This document shows, in pieces, positions 34,368 to 42,059 of a stretch of DNA of 64,000 nt (positions within the stretch are counted from its first letter, which is position 1; each line of letters opens with the position of its first letter). Where the stretch lies: positions 1,674,001-1,738,000 of the forward strand of contig CBDBBV010000002.1 in the NCBI GenBank assembly GCA_965203265.1. Reading direction: 5' to 3'. Both the position numbers and the translations under genes were made by a program. Under the pieces are notes generated by a model. The model was not told the origin of the DNA. It was given only the letters and a program-made list of their open reading frames with translations, and did no database searches. The DNA comes from JAHRAW01 sp965203265. Its GTDB lineage: Bacteria; Pseudomonadota; Gammaproteobacteria; Arenicellales; Poriferihabitantaceae.

Positions 34368-34964
34368 TCACCCTGAACCGCCGCCGCGCCCATTTCGCAA
34401 GTAGGGGCGCGCCGCTTGCAGGTATTCGACCATGGACCACAGGGTCAGCAGCGCCGCCAGATACAGCAGGATTTCGCCGATGCGCAGGATCGGCACGCCG
34501 TACAGGGGCTTGGCGTACAGCAGGGCGCTGATGGCGATCATCTGGCAGGCGGTCTTGTATTTGCCCAGACTGCCGACGGCGACGGCGCCGCGCTCCCCCA
34601 GCTCCGCCATCCATTCGCGCAGGGCGGAGACGACGATTTCCCGCCCGATGATGACGGCCACCGCCAGCGCGAAGGGCACGGCGTGCAACACCGCCTCCAG
34701 CACATTCCGGTCGGAGACGAGCAGCACCAGAGCGGTGGATACGATCAATTTGTCCGCCACCGGATCGAGAAACGCGCCGAGGGCCGAGGCGGCGTCCATG
34801 CGGCGGGCGAGAAAGCCGTCCAACCAGTCGGTGAAAGCGGCCAGCAGGAATATGCCGGCGATGATGGCCTCGCGATGGCGAGACGGCCACAGGTACATGA
34901 GCGCCAGCACCGGGATGAGTATCACGCGGAACAGGGTGAGCAGGTTGGGGATGTGGATGGTCAT
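34368..34964 (-). CDS. pgsA: CDP-diacylglycerol-glycerol-3-phosphate 3-phosphatidyltransferase
   Basis: 198-residue inner-membrane enzyme that makes phosphatidylglycerophosphate from CDP-diacylglycerol and glycerol-3-phosphate, the committed step to phosphatidylglycerol and cardiolipin. The CDP-alcohol phosphotransferase motif is complete (DWLDGFLARRMD, then G-AFL-D-PVA-D). Several hydrophobic helices are visible. The ATG is preceded by AGGAGA with a 5-nt spacer. It starts 51 bp after the uvrC stop, the same pairing as in many gammaproteobacteria. A short Gly-rich C-terminal tail is the only oddity. The accessory array ends just beyond its stop. Confidence 0.95.
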   Translation of the reverse strand: MTIHIPNLLTLFRVILIPVLALMYLWPSRHREAIIAGIFLLAAFTDWLDGFLARRMDAASALGAFLDPVADKLIVSTALVLLVSDRNVLEAVLHAVPFALAVAVIIGREIVVSALREWMAELGERGAVAVGSLGKYKTACQMIAISALLYAKPLYGVPILRIGEILLYLAALLTLWSMVEYLQAARPYLRNGRGGGSG

Positions 34965-35015
34965 GGAATTCTCCTGTGGATGCGGTCGGGGCCGGGGTCG
35001 GGGCCGGATTCGGAT

Positions 35016-36884
35016 TTACTCGTGCAGGCGATTGTATATGCGCTCGGCCAGAGCCGCGCTGATGCCCGGTGCGGCGGCCAGATCTTCGATGCCGGCGCGG
35101 GTGATCTCCCGCATTCCGCCGAAATGACGCAGCAGGTTGCGGCGGCGCTTTTCGCCGACGCCTTCGATGCGCTGCAACGGCGATTCGGCGCGCGCCTTGG
35201 CGCGGCGTTGGCGGTGGCCGCCGATGGCAAAGCGGTGGGCTTCGTCTCGTATGCGCTGCAGCAGGGCGAAGGCCGAGTGCGCCCGATTCGGCCCGGGTTT
35301 TATGAGGCGGGGGCGGGGGCGGGCGTGCAGGTGCAGGCGCTCTTCGCCGGCGCGGCGCGCGCGCCCCTTGGAGATGGCCAGCAGGGCCACGCTGTCGGTT
35401 AGTTGCAGTTCTTCCAGCACCCGCGCGGCCACGCCCAGCTGCCCCTTGCCGCCATCGATGATGATCAGGTCGGGCAGTTTGCCGTCTTCCTGCAATACCC
35501 GCTTGTAGCGGCGCGCGAGGGTCTGGCCGATGGCGGCGTAGTCGTCCCCGCGAGCGATGCCGCTGATGTTGAATCTGCGGTAGTCGGATTTGACCAGCCC
35601 ACCGCCGTCGCACGCCACGCAGGCGCCCACGGCGCGTTCGCCCTGAGTGTGGCTGATGTCGAAGCATTCGATGCGGCTCGGCGTCTCGTCGAGGGACAGG
35701 AGGCGGCCGAGGGCGGCGAATTGCGCCGCCAGCTGGCTGTGTTGGTCGAGGTGGCGGCGCAGATGGTCGGCGGTGTTGACGCGCGCGGATTCGAGCCAGC
35801 GGGCGCGGTGGGTGCGGCAGCGGTGCTTGACGGCGACTTTCCCCTTGCCCGCCAACGCCAGCGCTCGCTGCAGGGCGGCGCGCCCAGCGAGCGGCTCGCT
35901 CACCAGAATTTCCGCCGGCGGCGCGCCGCCGAGGTAGTGCTGGGGGAGAAAGGCTTCGAGCAACTCGGCGACGCTCAGATCGAGGGGATTGTTGCGGATG
36001 TGGAAGCGCCCGCCGAGGTTGCGCCCACGGCGGATGTGGACAACGCCGAAGCAGGCCACGCCGGCGGCCACGGCCACCGCCACGGCATCGGCGTCGGTGG
36101 CGGCGTTGGCGGCGGCGGCGTATTGGCCGGCGCGGGCGCGCTGCAGCAGGGCGATGCGGTCGCGGTAGCGGGCGGCGCTTTCGTAGTCGAGGCGATTGGA
36201 GGCGCACTCCATCTTGCCGGCGAGGTCGTCCAACAGGGCGGTGTCGCGGCCGGCCAGCAGATCTTTGGCTTGGCGTACATCGTCGAGGTAGTCGCGCCGC
36301 CGGATTCGCCCGACGCAGGGGGCGCTGCAACGCTTGATCTGGTATTGCAGGCAGGGCCGGGCGCGGTTGCGGAAGAAGGCGTCGCTGCACTGGCGCAGGC
36401 GGAATATCTTGTGAATCTGACCGAGCATTTCGCGCACGGCGGCGGCGTTGGGGTAGGGGCCGTAGTAGCGATACTGCTGCTTGGCCGACTGGGCGCGGCG
36501 GCCGCGATAGAAGGCGAATCTGGGGTAGGCGGCGTGTTCGCTCAGGCGGATGTAGGGGTAGCTTTTGTCGTCTCGCAGGGAGATGTTGTAGCGCGGGCGT
36601 TTGTCCTTGATCAGGTTGTTTTCCAGCAGCAGGGCTTCGCCTTCGGCGCGGGTCTGGTGGATTTCGGCGTGGTGGATTTTCGCTACCATCAGGCGAGTCT
36701 TGGGGCTCAAGCCGGTGGCGCGGTGGTAGCTCGCCAAGCGGCTGCGCAGGTTGGTGGCCTTGCCCACATACAGGGCTTTGCCGTCCGCTTGGTAGAACAC
36801 ATATACGCCGGGGCGAGCGGGCGCGGATGCCAGCAGCTCGGCCAGTGCGGCGCGCGCCGGTTGCGGTGGGGTGTTATCACTCAT
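35016..36884 (-). CDS. uvrC: Excinuclease ABC subunit C
   Basis: 622-residue nuclease of UvrABC nucleotide-excision repair; makes the 3' and 5' incisions around a lesion. Visible in order: N-terminal GIY-YIG domain (PGVYVFYQADG, LYVGKA), a Cys cluster (CLQYQIKRCSAPCVG), the UVR region binding UvrB (ASNRLDYESAARYRDRI), the RNase H-like endonuclease domain (ECFDISHTQGE, LIIIDGGKGQL) and C-terminal helix-hairpin-helix motifs (GVGEKRRRNLLRHFGG). Start chosen at the ATG following GGGAG; an ATG 5 codons upstream is possible. Ala-rich expansions in the linker (AAAANAATDADAVAVAVAA) are unusual but in frame. Divergent from efp with 38 bp between starts. Confidence 0.96.
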   Translation of the reverse strand: MSDNTPPQPARAALAELLASAPARPGVYVFYQADGKALYVGKATNLRSRLASYHRATGLSPKTRLMVAKIHHAEIHQTRAEGEALLLENNLIKDKRPRYNISLRDDKSYPYIRLSEHAAYPRFAFYRGRRAQSAKQQYRYYGPYPNAAAVREMLGQIHKIFRLRQCSDAFFRNRARPCLQYQIKRCSAPCVGRIRRRDYLDDVRQAKDLLAGRDTALLDDLAGKMECASNRLDYESAARYRDRIALLQRARAGQYAAAANAATDADAVAVAVAAGVACFGVVHIRRGRNLGGRFHIRNNPLDLSVAELLEAFLPQHYLGGAPPAEILVSEPLAGRAALQRALALAGKGKVAVKHRCRTHRARWLESARVNTADHLRRHLDQHSQLAAQFAALGRLLSLDETPSRIECFDISHTQGERAVGACVACDGGGLVKSDYRRFNISGIARGDDYAAIGQTLARRYKRVLQEDGKLPDLIIIDGGKGQLGVAARVLEELQLTDSVALLAISKGRARRAGEERLHLHARPRPRLIKPGPNRAHSAFALLQRIRDEAHRFAIGGHRQRRAKARAESPLQRIEGVGEKRRRNLLRHFGGMREITRAGIEDLAAAPGISAALAERIYNRLHE

Positions 36885-36889
36885 ACAAT
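36861..36889 (+). promoter_or_regulatory. Predicted efp promoter inside the uvrC 5' end
   Basis: TTGCGG (36,861-36,866), 17-nt spacer, TACAAT (36,884-36,889). Predicted start about 27 nt before the efp ATG. Overlaps the first codons of uvrC on the other strand, so the divergent genes may interfere with each other. Confidence 0.45.
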
Positions 36890-36922
36890 CCGCTCCCATT
36901 ATTTTTCGCAGTTGTCCCGCCC

Positions 36923-37483
36923 ATGAAAATTTCCGCTTTCGACGCGCGCATCGGCAATCTCGTGGAATACCACGGCAAATTGTGGCGCGTACTGAAGAAA
37001 AACCATGTCAAGCCCGGCAAGGGGGGCGCTTTTGTGCAACTGGAGATGAAGTGTATCAGCGATGGGGTCAAACTCAACGAGCGATTTCGCTCCGAGGACA
37101 AGATCGAGAAAGCCCATGTGGAGGCGCGCCCGATGCAATATCTCTACGCCGACGGCACCTCCCATGTCTTCATGGATGTGGATACCTACGAGCAAACCGC
37201 CCTGAACACGGAAGATCTGGAAGCGCAAGCGCCGTTCCTCCTGCCCAATACTCGCGTACAAATCAACTTCCACAACGGCGCGCCCATCGGCGTGGAACTG
37301 CCCGCCTCGGTAACCCTGCGAGTGGTCGAAACCGAAGGGGCGGTACGCGGGCAAACCACCACCGGCAGCGGCAAACCGGCAATCCTCGAAACCGGCCTGC
37401 GGGTGATCGTGCCGGTATTCGTCAATGCCGATGAGAAGATCAAGGTGAATACGGATACCGGGGCGTATATGGAGCGGGCTTAG
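36923..37483 (+). CDS. efp: Translation elongation factor P
   Basis: 186-residue factor that relieves ribosome stalling at polyproline motifs. Three-domain length is normal. The tip loop reads KPGKGGAF with the modifiable lysine at residue 33, the position lysylated by EpmA in E. coli; no epmA or epmB lies in the window. The central signature LNERFRSEDKIEKA and the C-terminal GLRVIVPVFVN are typical. No clear Shine-Dalgarno before the ATG; the homologous start MKISAFDAR supports it. The gene ends 20 bp before the 3' end of rnpB, which faces it. Confidence 0.95.
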   Translation: MKISAFDARIGNLVEYHGKLWRVLKKNHVKPGKGGAFVQLEMKCISDGVKLNERFRSEDKIEKAHVEARPMQYLYADGTSHVFMDVDTYEQTALNTEDLEAQAPFLLPNTRVQINFHNGAPIGVELPASVTLRVVETEGAVRGQTTTGSGKPAILETGLRVIVPVFVNADEKIKVNTDTGAYMERA

Positions 37484-37503
37484 GAACGCCGGAAATGAAA
37501 AAG

Positions 37504-37842
37504 GGAGTCGGCCGATAAGCCGGGTTCTGTCGAGGACAGTCATTCATCTGGGACATCCGTCACCGAATGCCTCTGGCAACCTACCCGGACCCGGCGCGGG
37601 CCACGCCATCAGGTCTCTATTCGGTCTTGCTCCAGGCGGGGTTTACCCTGCCGCCACTGTTACCAGCGACGCGGTGCGCTCTTACCGCACCATTTCACCC
37701 TTACCCCACGCGGGGGCGGTATATTTTCTGTGGCACTTTCCGTCGGCTCGCACCGCCCAGGAATTACCTGGCACCTTGCCCAATGGAGCCCGGACTTTCC
37801 TCCCCGTTACCATGAAACGGAGCAACTGTCTGGCCGACTCCC
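37504..37842 (-). ncRNA. rnpB: RNase P RNA, bacterial class A
   Basis: About 339 nt. Read on the minus strand it contains the conserved class A landmarks: GAGGAAAGTCCGGGCTCC near the 5' end, GGTAAGGGTGAAA-GGTGCGGTAAGAGCGCACC in the core (positions about 37,665-37,710) and GACAGAACCCGGCTTATC near the 3' end. The termini pair as GAGTCGGCC/GGCCGACTC (helix P1). It is the ribozyme that matures tRNA 5' ends. Confidence 0.97.
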
Positions 37843-37849
37843 GTGAGGC

Positions 37850-37878
37850 AGGATAGTGGAGGGGGTTGGGGAATGCAA
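37850..37878 (-). promoter_or_regulatory. rnpB promoter
   Basis: TTGCAT (37,873-37,878), 17-nt spacer, TATCCT (37,850-37,855) on the minus strand. The expected start about 7 nt on coincides with the 5' end of the RNase P RNA at about 37,842. Confidence 0.6.
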
Positions 37879-37989
37879 GGGGAGGTACCATGCCCGTTTT
37901 CACGGGTTTCAGCCGGTTGGTCGGCGCGGAAAGTGGAATTTGCCTACGGCGAAAGGCGAATACCGCGCGATTTTCGGCGCTCGCCGCAA

Positions 37990-38622
37990 CTATACGGCTT
38001 TCAGTTTGGCCGAAATCACCTCCCGATCCGCCAGCAACGCCACCACTTCCTGCACGCATTGCGCCACGCTGCGTTCTCCGGTCTTGACGATGAGGTCGGC
38101 GTTTTCCGGAGTTTCGTAGGGCGAGGAGATGCCGGTGAAGTCGGGGATTTCGCCTTTGCGGGCGCGTTGGTACAAGCCCTTGATGTCCCGTTGTTCGCAA
38201 ATTTTCAGCGGGCAGTCGCAGAAAATCTCGATGAAATCCTCGGAATTGTCCACCATCATCCGCACCCGCTGGCGATCCACCCGAAACGGCGAGATGAAGG
38301 CGGTCAGCACCACCGCGCCGCTCTCGACGAACAATTTCGCCAGCTGGCCGATGCGCCGGATGTTTTCGCTGCGATCGGCCGAGGAAAAACCGAGATCGCC
38401 ACACAGCCCGTGGCGGATGTTGTCGCCGTCGCAGACGAAGGTGCGGCAGCCCTGCCGGTGCAGTTCCTCTTCGACCGCGTGGGCGAGGGTGGATTTGCCG
38501 CTGCCGGACAAGCCGGTGAACCAGAGAATGACGCCGCGATGGCCGTTTTGCCGCTCGCGCCGTTGGCGGGTAACGGTGGCGTGGTGCCACACGGTGTTGG
38601 GGGATCGGGTGATCTCTTTCAT
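37990..38622 (-). CDS. cysC: Adenylyl-sulfate (APS) kinase
   Basis: 210-residue cytoplasmic kinase that phosphorylates adenosine 5'-phosphosulfate to PAPS for sulfate assimilation or sulfotransfer. P-loop GLSGSGKST near residue 35, CDGDNIRHGL and GFSSADRSENIRRIG (APS-binding region), and the FISPFR loop are all present; length fits the stand-alone enzyme. A perfect TATAAT (38,630-38,635) lies so close to the ATG that the transcript may be leaderless; no RBS is visible. No cysD, cysN or cysH is adjacent. Followed at 147 bp by rnpB. Confidence 0.95.
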   Translation of the reverse strand: MKEITRSPNTVWHHATVTRQRRERQNGHRGVILWFTGLSGSGKSTLAHAVEEELHRQGCRTFVCDGDNIRHGLCGDLGFSSADRSENIRRIGQLAKLFVESGAVVLTAFISPFRVDRQRVRMMVDNSEDFIEIFCDCPLKICEQRDIKGLYQRARKGEIPDFTGISSPYETPENADLIVKTGERSVAQCVQEVVALLADREVISAKLKAV

Positions 38623-38695
38623 GGCGCGGATTATAGCGGTATCATGCCGCCTTCGGCGTAGCCGCAACGCACTTTCACACACCGGAATACATCAG

Positions 38696-39955
38696 ATGAA
38701 AAAACCCAAGTTACCCTCACCGCGCACGGAAATTCGCGTCGACGGCGAACGCCTGTGGCGCAGCATCATGCAACTCGCCGAGATCGGGCCCGGCGCCGCC
38801 GGCGGCTCGAGCAGGCAGGCGTTGACCGATGAAGATCGGCAAGGGCGCGACCTGTTCGCGGCGTGGTGCACCGAGGCCGGCTGCTCGATCACCTTCGACG
38901 ACATGGGCAACATTTTCGCCCGCCGCGGCGGACGAGACGAAACGCGCCCGCCGATTCTCGCCGGCAGCCACCTCGACACCCAGCCCCACGGCGGCAAATT
39001 CGATGGCGTCTATGGCGTTCTGGCGGCGCTCGAGGTGGTGCGTACCCTCAACGACCACGGAATCGAGACCGAATCTGCGGTGGAAATCGTCGTGTGGACC
39101 GGCGAAGAGGGCTGCCGATTCGCTCCGGCGATGATCGCCTCGGGAGTATTCGCCGGGCTCTTTGAAAAGGAGTTCGCTTGGTCGCGAACGGACGCCGAGG
39201 GCAAGCGGCTCGTCGACGAGTTGAAGCGCATCGGCTACTTCGGCACGGAACGCTGCGGCGAGCACCCGATCGGCGCATTGTTCGAGGCGCATATCGAGCA
39301 GGGTCCGATTCTGGAGCGAGACGACGACACCATCGGCGTGGTCATCGGCGGCCAGGGGCAGCGCTGGTACGACATCACCGTGCGCGGGCAGGATGCCCAC
39401 GCCGGCTCGACGCCGATGCCCGGACGCCGGGATGCGCTGGTGGCAAGCGCCCAAGTGATCGCGGCGGTGCAGGAGATCGCCTGCGCCCATGCGCCCTTCG
39501 GCGTCGGCACGGTCGGCCAGCTGTCGGTCTTGCCCAATGCGCGAAACACCATACCGGGGGAGGTGTTTTTCACCGTGGACTTGCGCCACCCCGAAGACGA
39601 CATTCTGACCCTCATGCACCGCGCCCTGCTCGAAAGATGCGACGAAATCGCCGCGCGCAATCGGGTAGAAATCAACCCGGTGGAAATCTGGCACAACCCG
39701 CCGGTGCGATTCGACCGCGACTGCATAGACGCAGTGCGCAACGCCGCAACCCAACTGCAATACCGCCATCAGGACATGGTCTCCGGCGCCGGCCACGATG
39801 CCTGCCAAGTATGCCGAGTCGCACCGACCTCGATGATATTCGTACCCTGCGCCGGCGGCCTCAGCCACACCGAAGAAGAAAGCGCAAAACCGTCCGACCT
39901 CGAAGCGGGTTGCAATGTATTGCTGCACGCCATGCTGGCGATGGCGGCGAAGTGA
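38696..39955 (+). CDS. M20-family amidohydrolase (allantoate / N-carbamoyl-L-amino acid hydrolase type)
   Basis: 419 residues of the Zn-dependent hydantoinase/carbamoylase subfamily of M20 peptidases. Metal-ligand motifs in order: GSHLDTQPHGGKFDG, GEEGCRF, AHIEQGP and LSHTEEE; dimerisation region with GQDAHAGSTPM. These enzymes cleave allantoate, ureidoglycine, beta-ureidopropionate or N-carbamoyl-L-amino acids, releasing ammonia and CO2; substrate cannot be fixed from sequence alone. I chose the ATG at 38,696 (MKKPKLPSPR) because upstream in-frame sequence is antisense to cysC. It is a lone plus-strand gene convergent with the tRNA, with no purine or pyrimidine catabolism neighbours to refine the substrate. 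Confidence 0.88.
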   Translation: MKKPKLPSPRTEIRVDGERLWRSIMQLAEIGPGAAGGSSRQALTDEDRQGRDLFAAWCTEAGCSITFDDMGNIFARRGGRDETRPPILAGSHLDTQPHGGKFDGVYGVLAALEVVRTLNDHGIETESAVEIVVWTGEEGCRFAPAMIASGVFAGLFEKEFAWSRTDAEGKRLVDELKRIGYFGTERCGEHPIGALFEAHIEQGPILERDDDTIGVVIGGQGQRWYDITVRGQDAHAGSTPMPGRRDALVASAQVIAAVQEIACAHAPFGVGTVGQLSVLPNARNTIPGEVFFTVDLRHPEDDILTLMHRALLERCDEIAARNRVEINPVEIWHNPPVRFDRDCIDAVRNAATQLQYRHQDMVSGAGHDACQVCRVAPTSMIFVPCAGGLSHTEEESAKPSDLEAGCNVLLHAMLAMAAK

Positions 39956-39971
39956 TCGTTGGGGACGGGGA

Positions 39972-40048
39972 TGGTGGGCCTGGTAGGACTTGAACCTACG
40001 ACCGACGGATTATGAGTCCGCTGCTCTAACCGACTGAGCTACAGGCCC
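39972..40048 (-). tRNA. tRNA with CAU anticodon, probably Ile2
   Basis: 77 nt with encoded CCA. Acceptor GGGCCTG/CAGGCCC, D-arm AGCTCAGTCGGTTAGAGC, anticodon loop CTCATAA, T-loop GTTCAAGTC. The CAU anticodon fits elongator Met or the lysidine-modified Ile2. The position just downstream of rpoD, as for ileX in E. coli, favours Ile2. Confidence 0.95.
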
Positions 40049-40103
40049 AGCGAATGGGCACGGGAACGGCAACGGGATTGGCCGCGCCGGTGGGCGCAAG
40101 TCG

Positions 40104-41954
40104 TCAGGAGTTGCCCTCGAGAAAGGTGCGTAGACGGTCGGCGCGGCTTGGGTGGCGCAGTTTGCGCAGAGCCTTCGCCTCGATCTGGCGGATGCGTTCT
40201 CGGGTAACATCGAATTGTTTGCCGACCTCCTCCAGGGTGTGGTCGGTGTTCATGCCGATGCCGAAGCGCATTTGCAATACCTTGGACTCGCGTTCGGTGA
40301 GGGAGTCCAAGACGGTCTGGGTGGCGTTCTTCAGGCCGGCGTCGGTGGCTAGTTCGAGGGGCGCGCGGATGTTTTTGTCCTCGATGAAGTCGCCCAGATG
40401 CGAGTCCTCGTCGTCGCCGACCGGCATTTCCATGGAAATCGGCTCCTTGGCGATCTTCAACACCTTGCGCACCTTGTCCTCGGGCAATCCCATCTTTTCC
40501 GCGAGTTCTTCGGGTAGCGCTTCGCGGCCCTTTTCCTGCAGTACCTGACGCGACACGCGGTTGAGTTTGTTGATGGTTTCGATCATATGTACCGGTATGC
40601 GGATGGTGCGCGCCTGATCGGCGATGGAGCGGGTGATGGCCTGACGAATCCACCAAGTTGCGTAGGTGGAAAACTTGTAGCCTCGGCGATATTCGAATTT
40701 GTCCACCGCCTTCATCAGGCCGATGTTGCCCTCCTGAATCAGGTCGAGGAATTGCAAGCCGCGATTGGTGTATTTCTTGGCGATGGAGATGACCAGCCGC
40801 AGGTTGGCTTCGACCATTTCCTTCTTGGCACGGCGCGCGCGCGCTTCGCCGATGGAGAGTCTGCGGCTCAGTTCCTTGAGCTGATCGACCTCCAAGCCGG
40901 TTCTCTGCTGGCACTGCAGCAATTTCTTCGAACACTCGGCGACGATGCCGCGAAACTGTTCGAGTTTGTCGGCTTCATTCGGGCTAGACTTGATCAGATT
41001 GTCGTACCAGTCGGCGTCGGTTTCACTGCCGTTGAAACTTTCGAGAAAACGATTGCGCGGCACTTTGGCGTAGACCACGCAGTAGTTCGCGATGCGGCGT
41101 TCGTGGCGGCGCAATTCGTCCATGCTGTCGCGCAGGGTGGATGTCAAGATTTCGAGCTTGGCCGGGACGAATTTCATCTGCAGGAATTCGTCCCCCAGTT
41201 TCTTGCGATTCTTCAGCGCCTGTTTGCTGTCGAAGCCGTGCCTTTTCCATGCACTCTCCAGCGATCTCCAAATGCGGCGCATGCGCTTGAAGCGCGCCGC
41301 GGCGTCTTTGAGATCGGGGCCGTTGGCCGCCTCTTCCTCCTTCTTCGCCGCGCTCTGGCCGGGCTTTCCGGGAGTGGCGACGGTCTCGTCGTCGAGCGCG
41401 TCCAGCGCCATGAAATCGACCACCACCTCGGTCAATTTCATCTCGCGGGCTTCGATGGCGTCGGCCCATTTCAGCAGCAGCTGAATGGCGCTCGGCGCCA
41501 GCGCCACCGCCTGCGCACTCTGGCGATTGCCCGCTTCGATTCGCTTGGCCAGCGCGATTTCGTCCTCGCGCGTCAGCAGTTCGACCGTGCCCATCTCCCG
41601 CATGTACATGCGCACCGGATCCGTGGTGCGGCCGAATTCGCTTTCCACCGCGGTTTTGAGCGCCTCGGCGACCTCCTCGTCTTCCGGATTGTCTCGCTTC
41701 AGCGTCAAACTGTCGCTGTCGGGCACCTTGTCCACCACCTCGATGCCCATGTCGTTGATCATGTTGACCACGACCTCGATCTGGTCGGTGTCGTGCATGT
41801 TCTCCGGCAGGTGGTCGTTGATCTCGGCGTAGGTCAGGAATCCCTGCGCCTTGCCCTTGAAGATCAGTTTCTGCAGGTCGGACTGCGGCCGCTTGTCGTT
41901 CTCTTTGGCGGTCGCGCCGGTTGCGGTGGTGTGGTGTTGGGTGTCGTTGGCCAT
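40104..41954 (-). CDS. rpoD: RNA polymerase primary sigma factor sigma70
   Basis: 616-residue housekeeping sigma factor. Region 1.1 is present (LQKLIFKGKAQGFLTYAEIN), then region 1.2 (DPVRMYMREMGTVELLTRE), a long non-conserved region typical of RpoD, and regions 2.1-2.4 with RLVISIAKKYTNRGLQFLD, NIGLMKAVDKFEYRRG and YATWWIRQAITRSIADQART. Region 3 follows, then region 4.2 (VTRERIRQIEAKALRKLR). ATGs at 41,960 and 41,954 are both possible; neither has a strong RBS. About 105 bp separate it from dnaG, with a TACAAT between. The tRNA follows 55 bp downstream on the same strand. Confidence 0.97.
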   Translation of the reverse strand: MANDTQHHTTATGATAKENDKRPQSDLQKLIFKGKAQGFLTYAEINDHLPENMHDTDQIEVVVNMINDMGIEVVDKVPDSDSLTLKRDNPEDEEVAEALKTAVESEFGRTTDPVRMYMREMGTVELLTREDEIALAKRIEAGNRQSAQAVALAPSAIQLLLKWADAIEAREMKLTEVVVDFMALDALDDETVATPGKPGQSAAKKEEEAANGPDLKDAAARFKRMRRIWRSLESAWKRHGFDSKQALKNRKKLGDEFLQMKFVPAKLEILTSTLRDSMDELRRHERRIANYCVVYAKVPRNRFLESFNGSETDADWYDNLIKSSPNEADKLEQFRGIVAECSKKLLQCQQRTGLEVDQLKELSRRLSIGEARARRAKKEMVEANLRLVISIAKKYTNRGLQFLDLIQEGNIGLMKAVDKFEYRRGYKFSTYATWWIRQAITRSIADQARTIRIPVHMIETINKLNRVSRQVLQEKGREALPEELAEKMGLPEDKVRKVLKIAKEPISMEMPVGDDEDSHLGDFIEDKNIRAPLELATDAGLKNATQTVLDSLTERESKVLQMRFGIGMNTDHTLEEVGKQFDVTRERIRQIEAKALRKLRHPSRADRLRTFLEGNS

Positions 41955-42037
41955 GATCATGGTGTCGAGTATCGGATGTTGGGGAGCGGGAAAGACGAGC
42001 GTGCGGCACCGCTGGGGGACAACCGCGTCGGGCGCGG

Positions 42038-42043
42038 ATTGTA
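42038..42043 (-). promoter_or_regulatory. Possible rpoD promoter -10 element
   Basis: TACAAT in the dnaG-rpoD gap, about 80 bp before the rpoD ATG. The -35 at 17 nt is poor, so it may need an activator or a different sigma factor. An internal rpoD promoter between dnaG and rpoD is common in this operon. Confidence 0.35.
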
Positions 42044-42059
42044 TCACGGGATGGCGGCT

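Noticed and set aside
34168..36390. 740-codon minus-strand ORF overlapping uvrC and pgsA
   Set aside because: Pro/Arg-rich shadow in another frame of uvrC and pgsA, both of which have complete family motifs.
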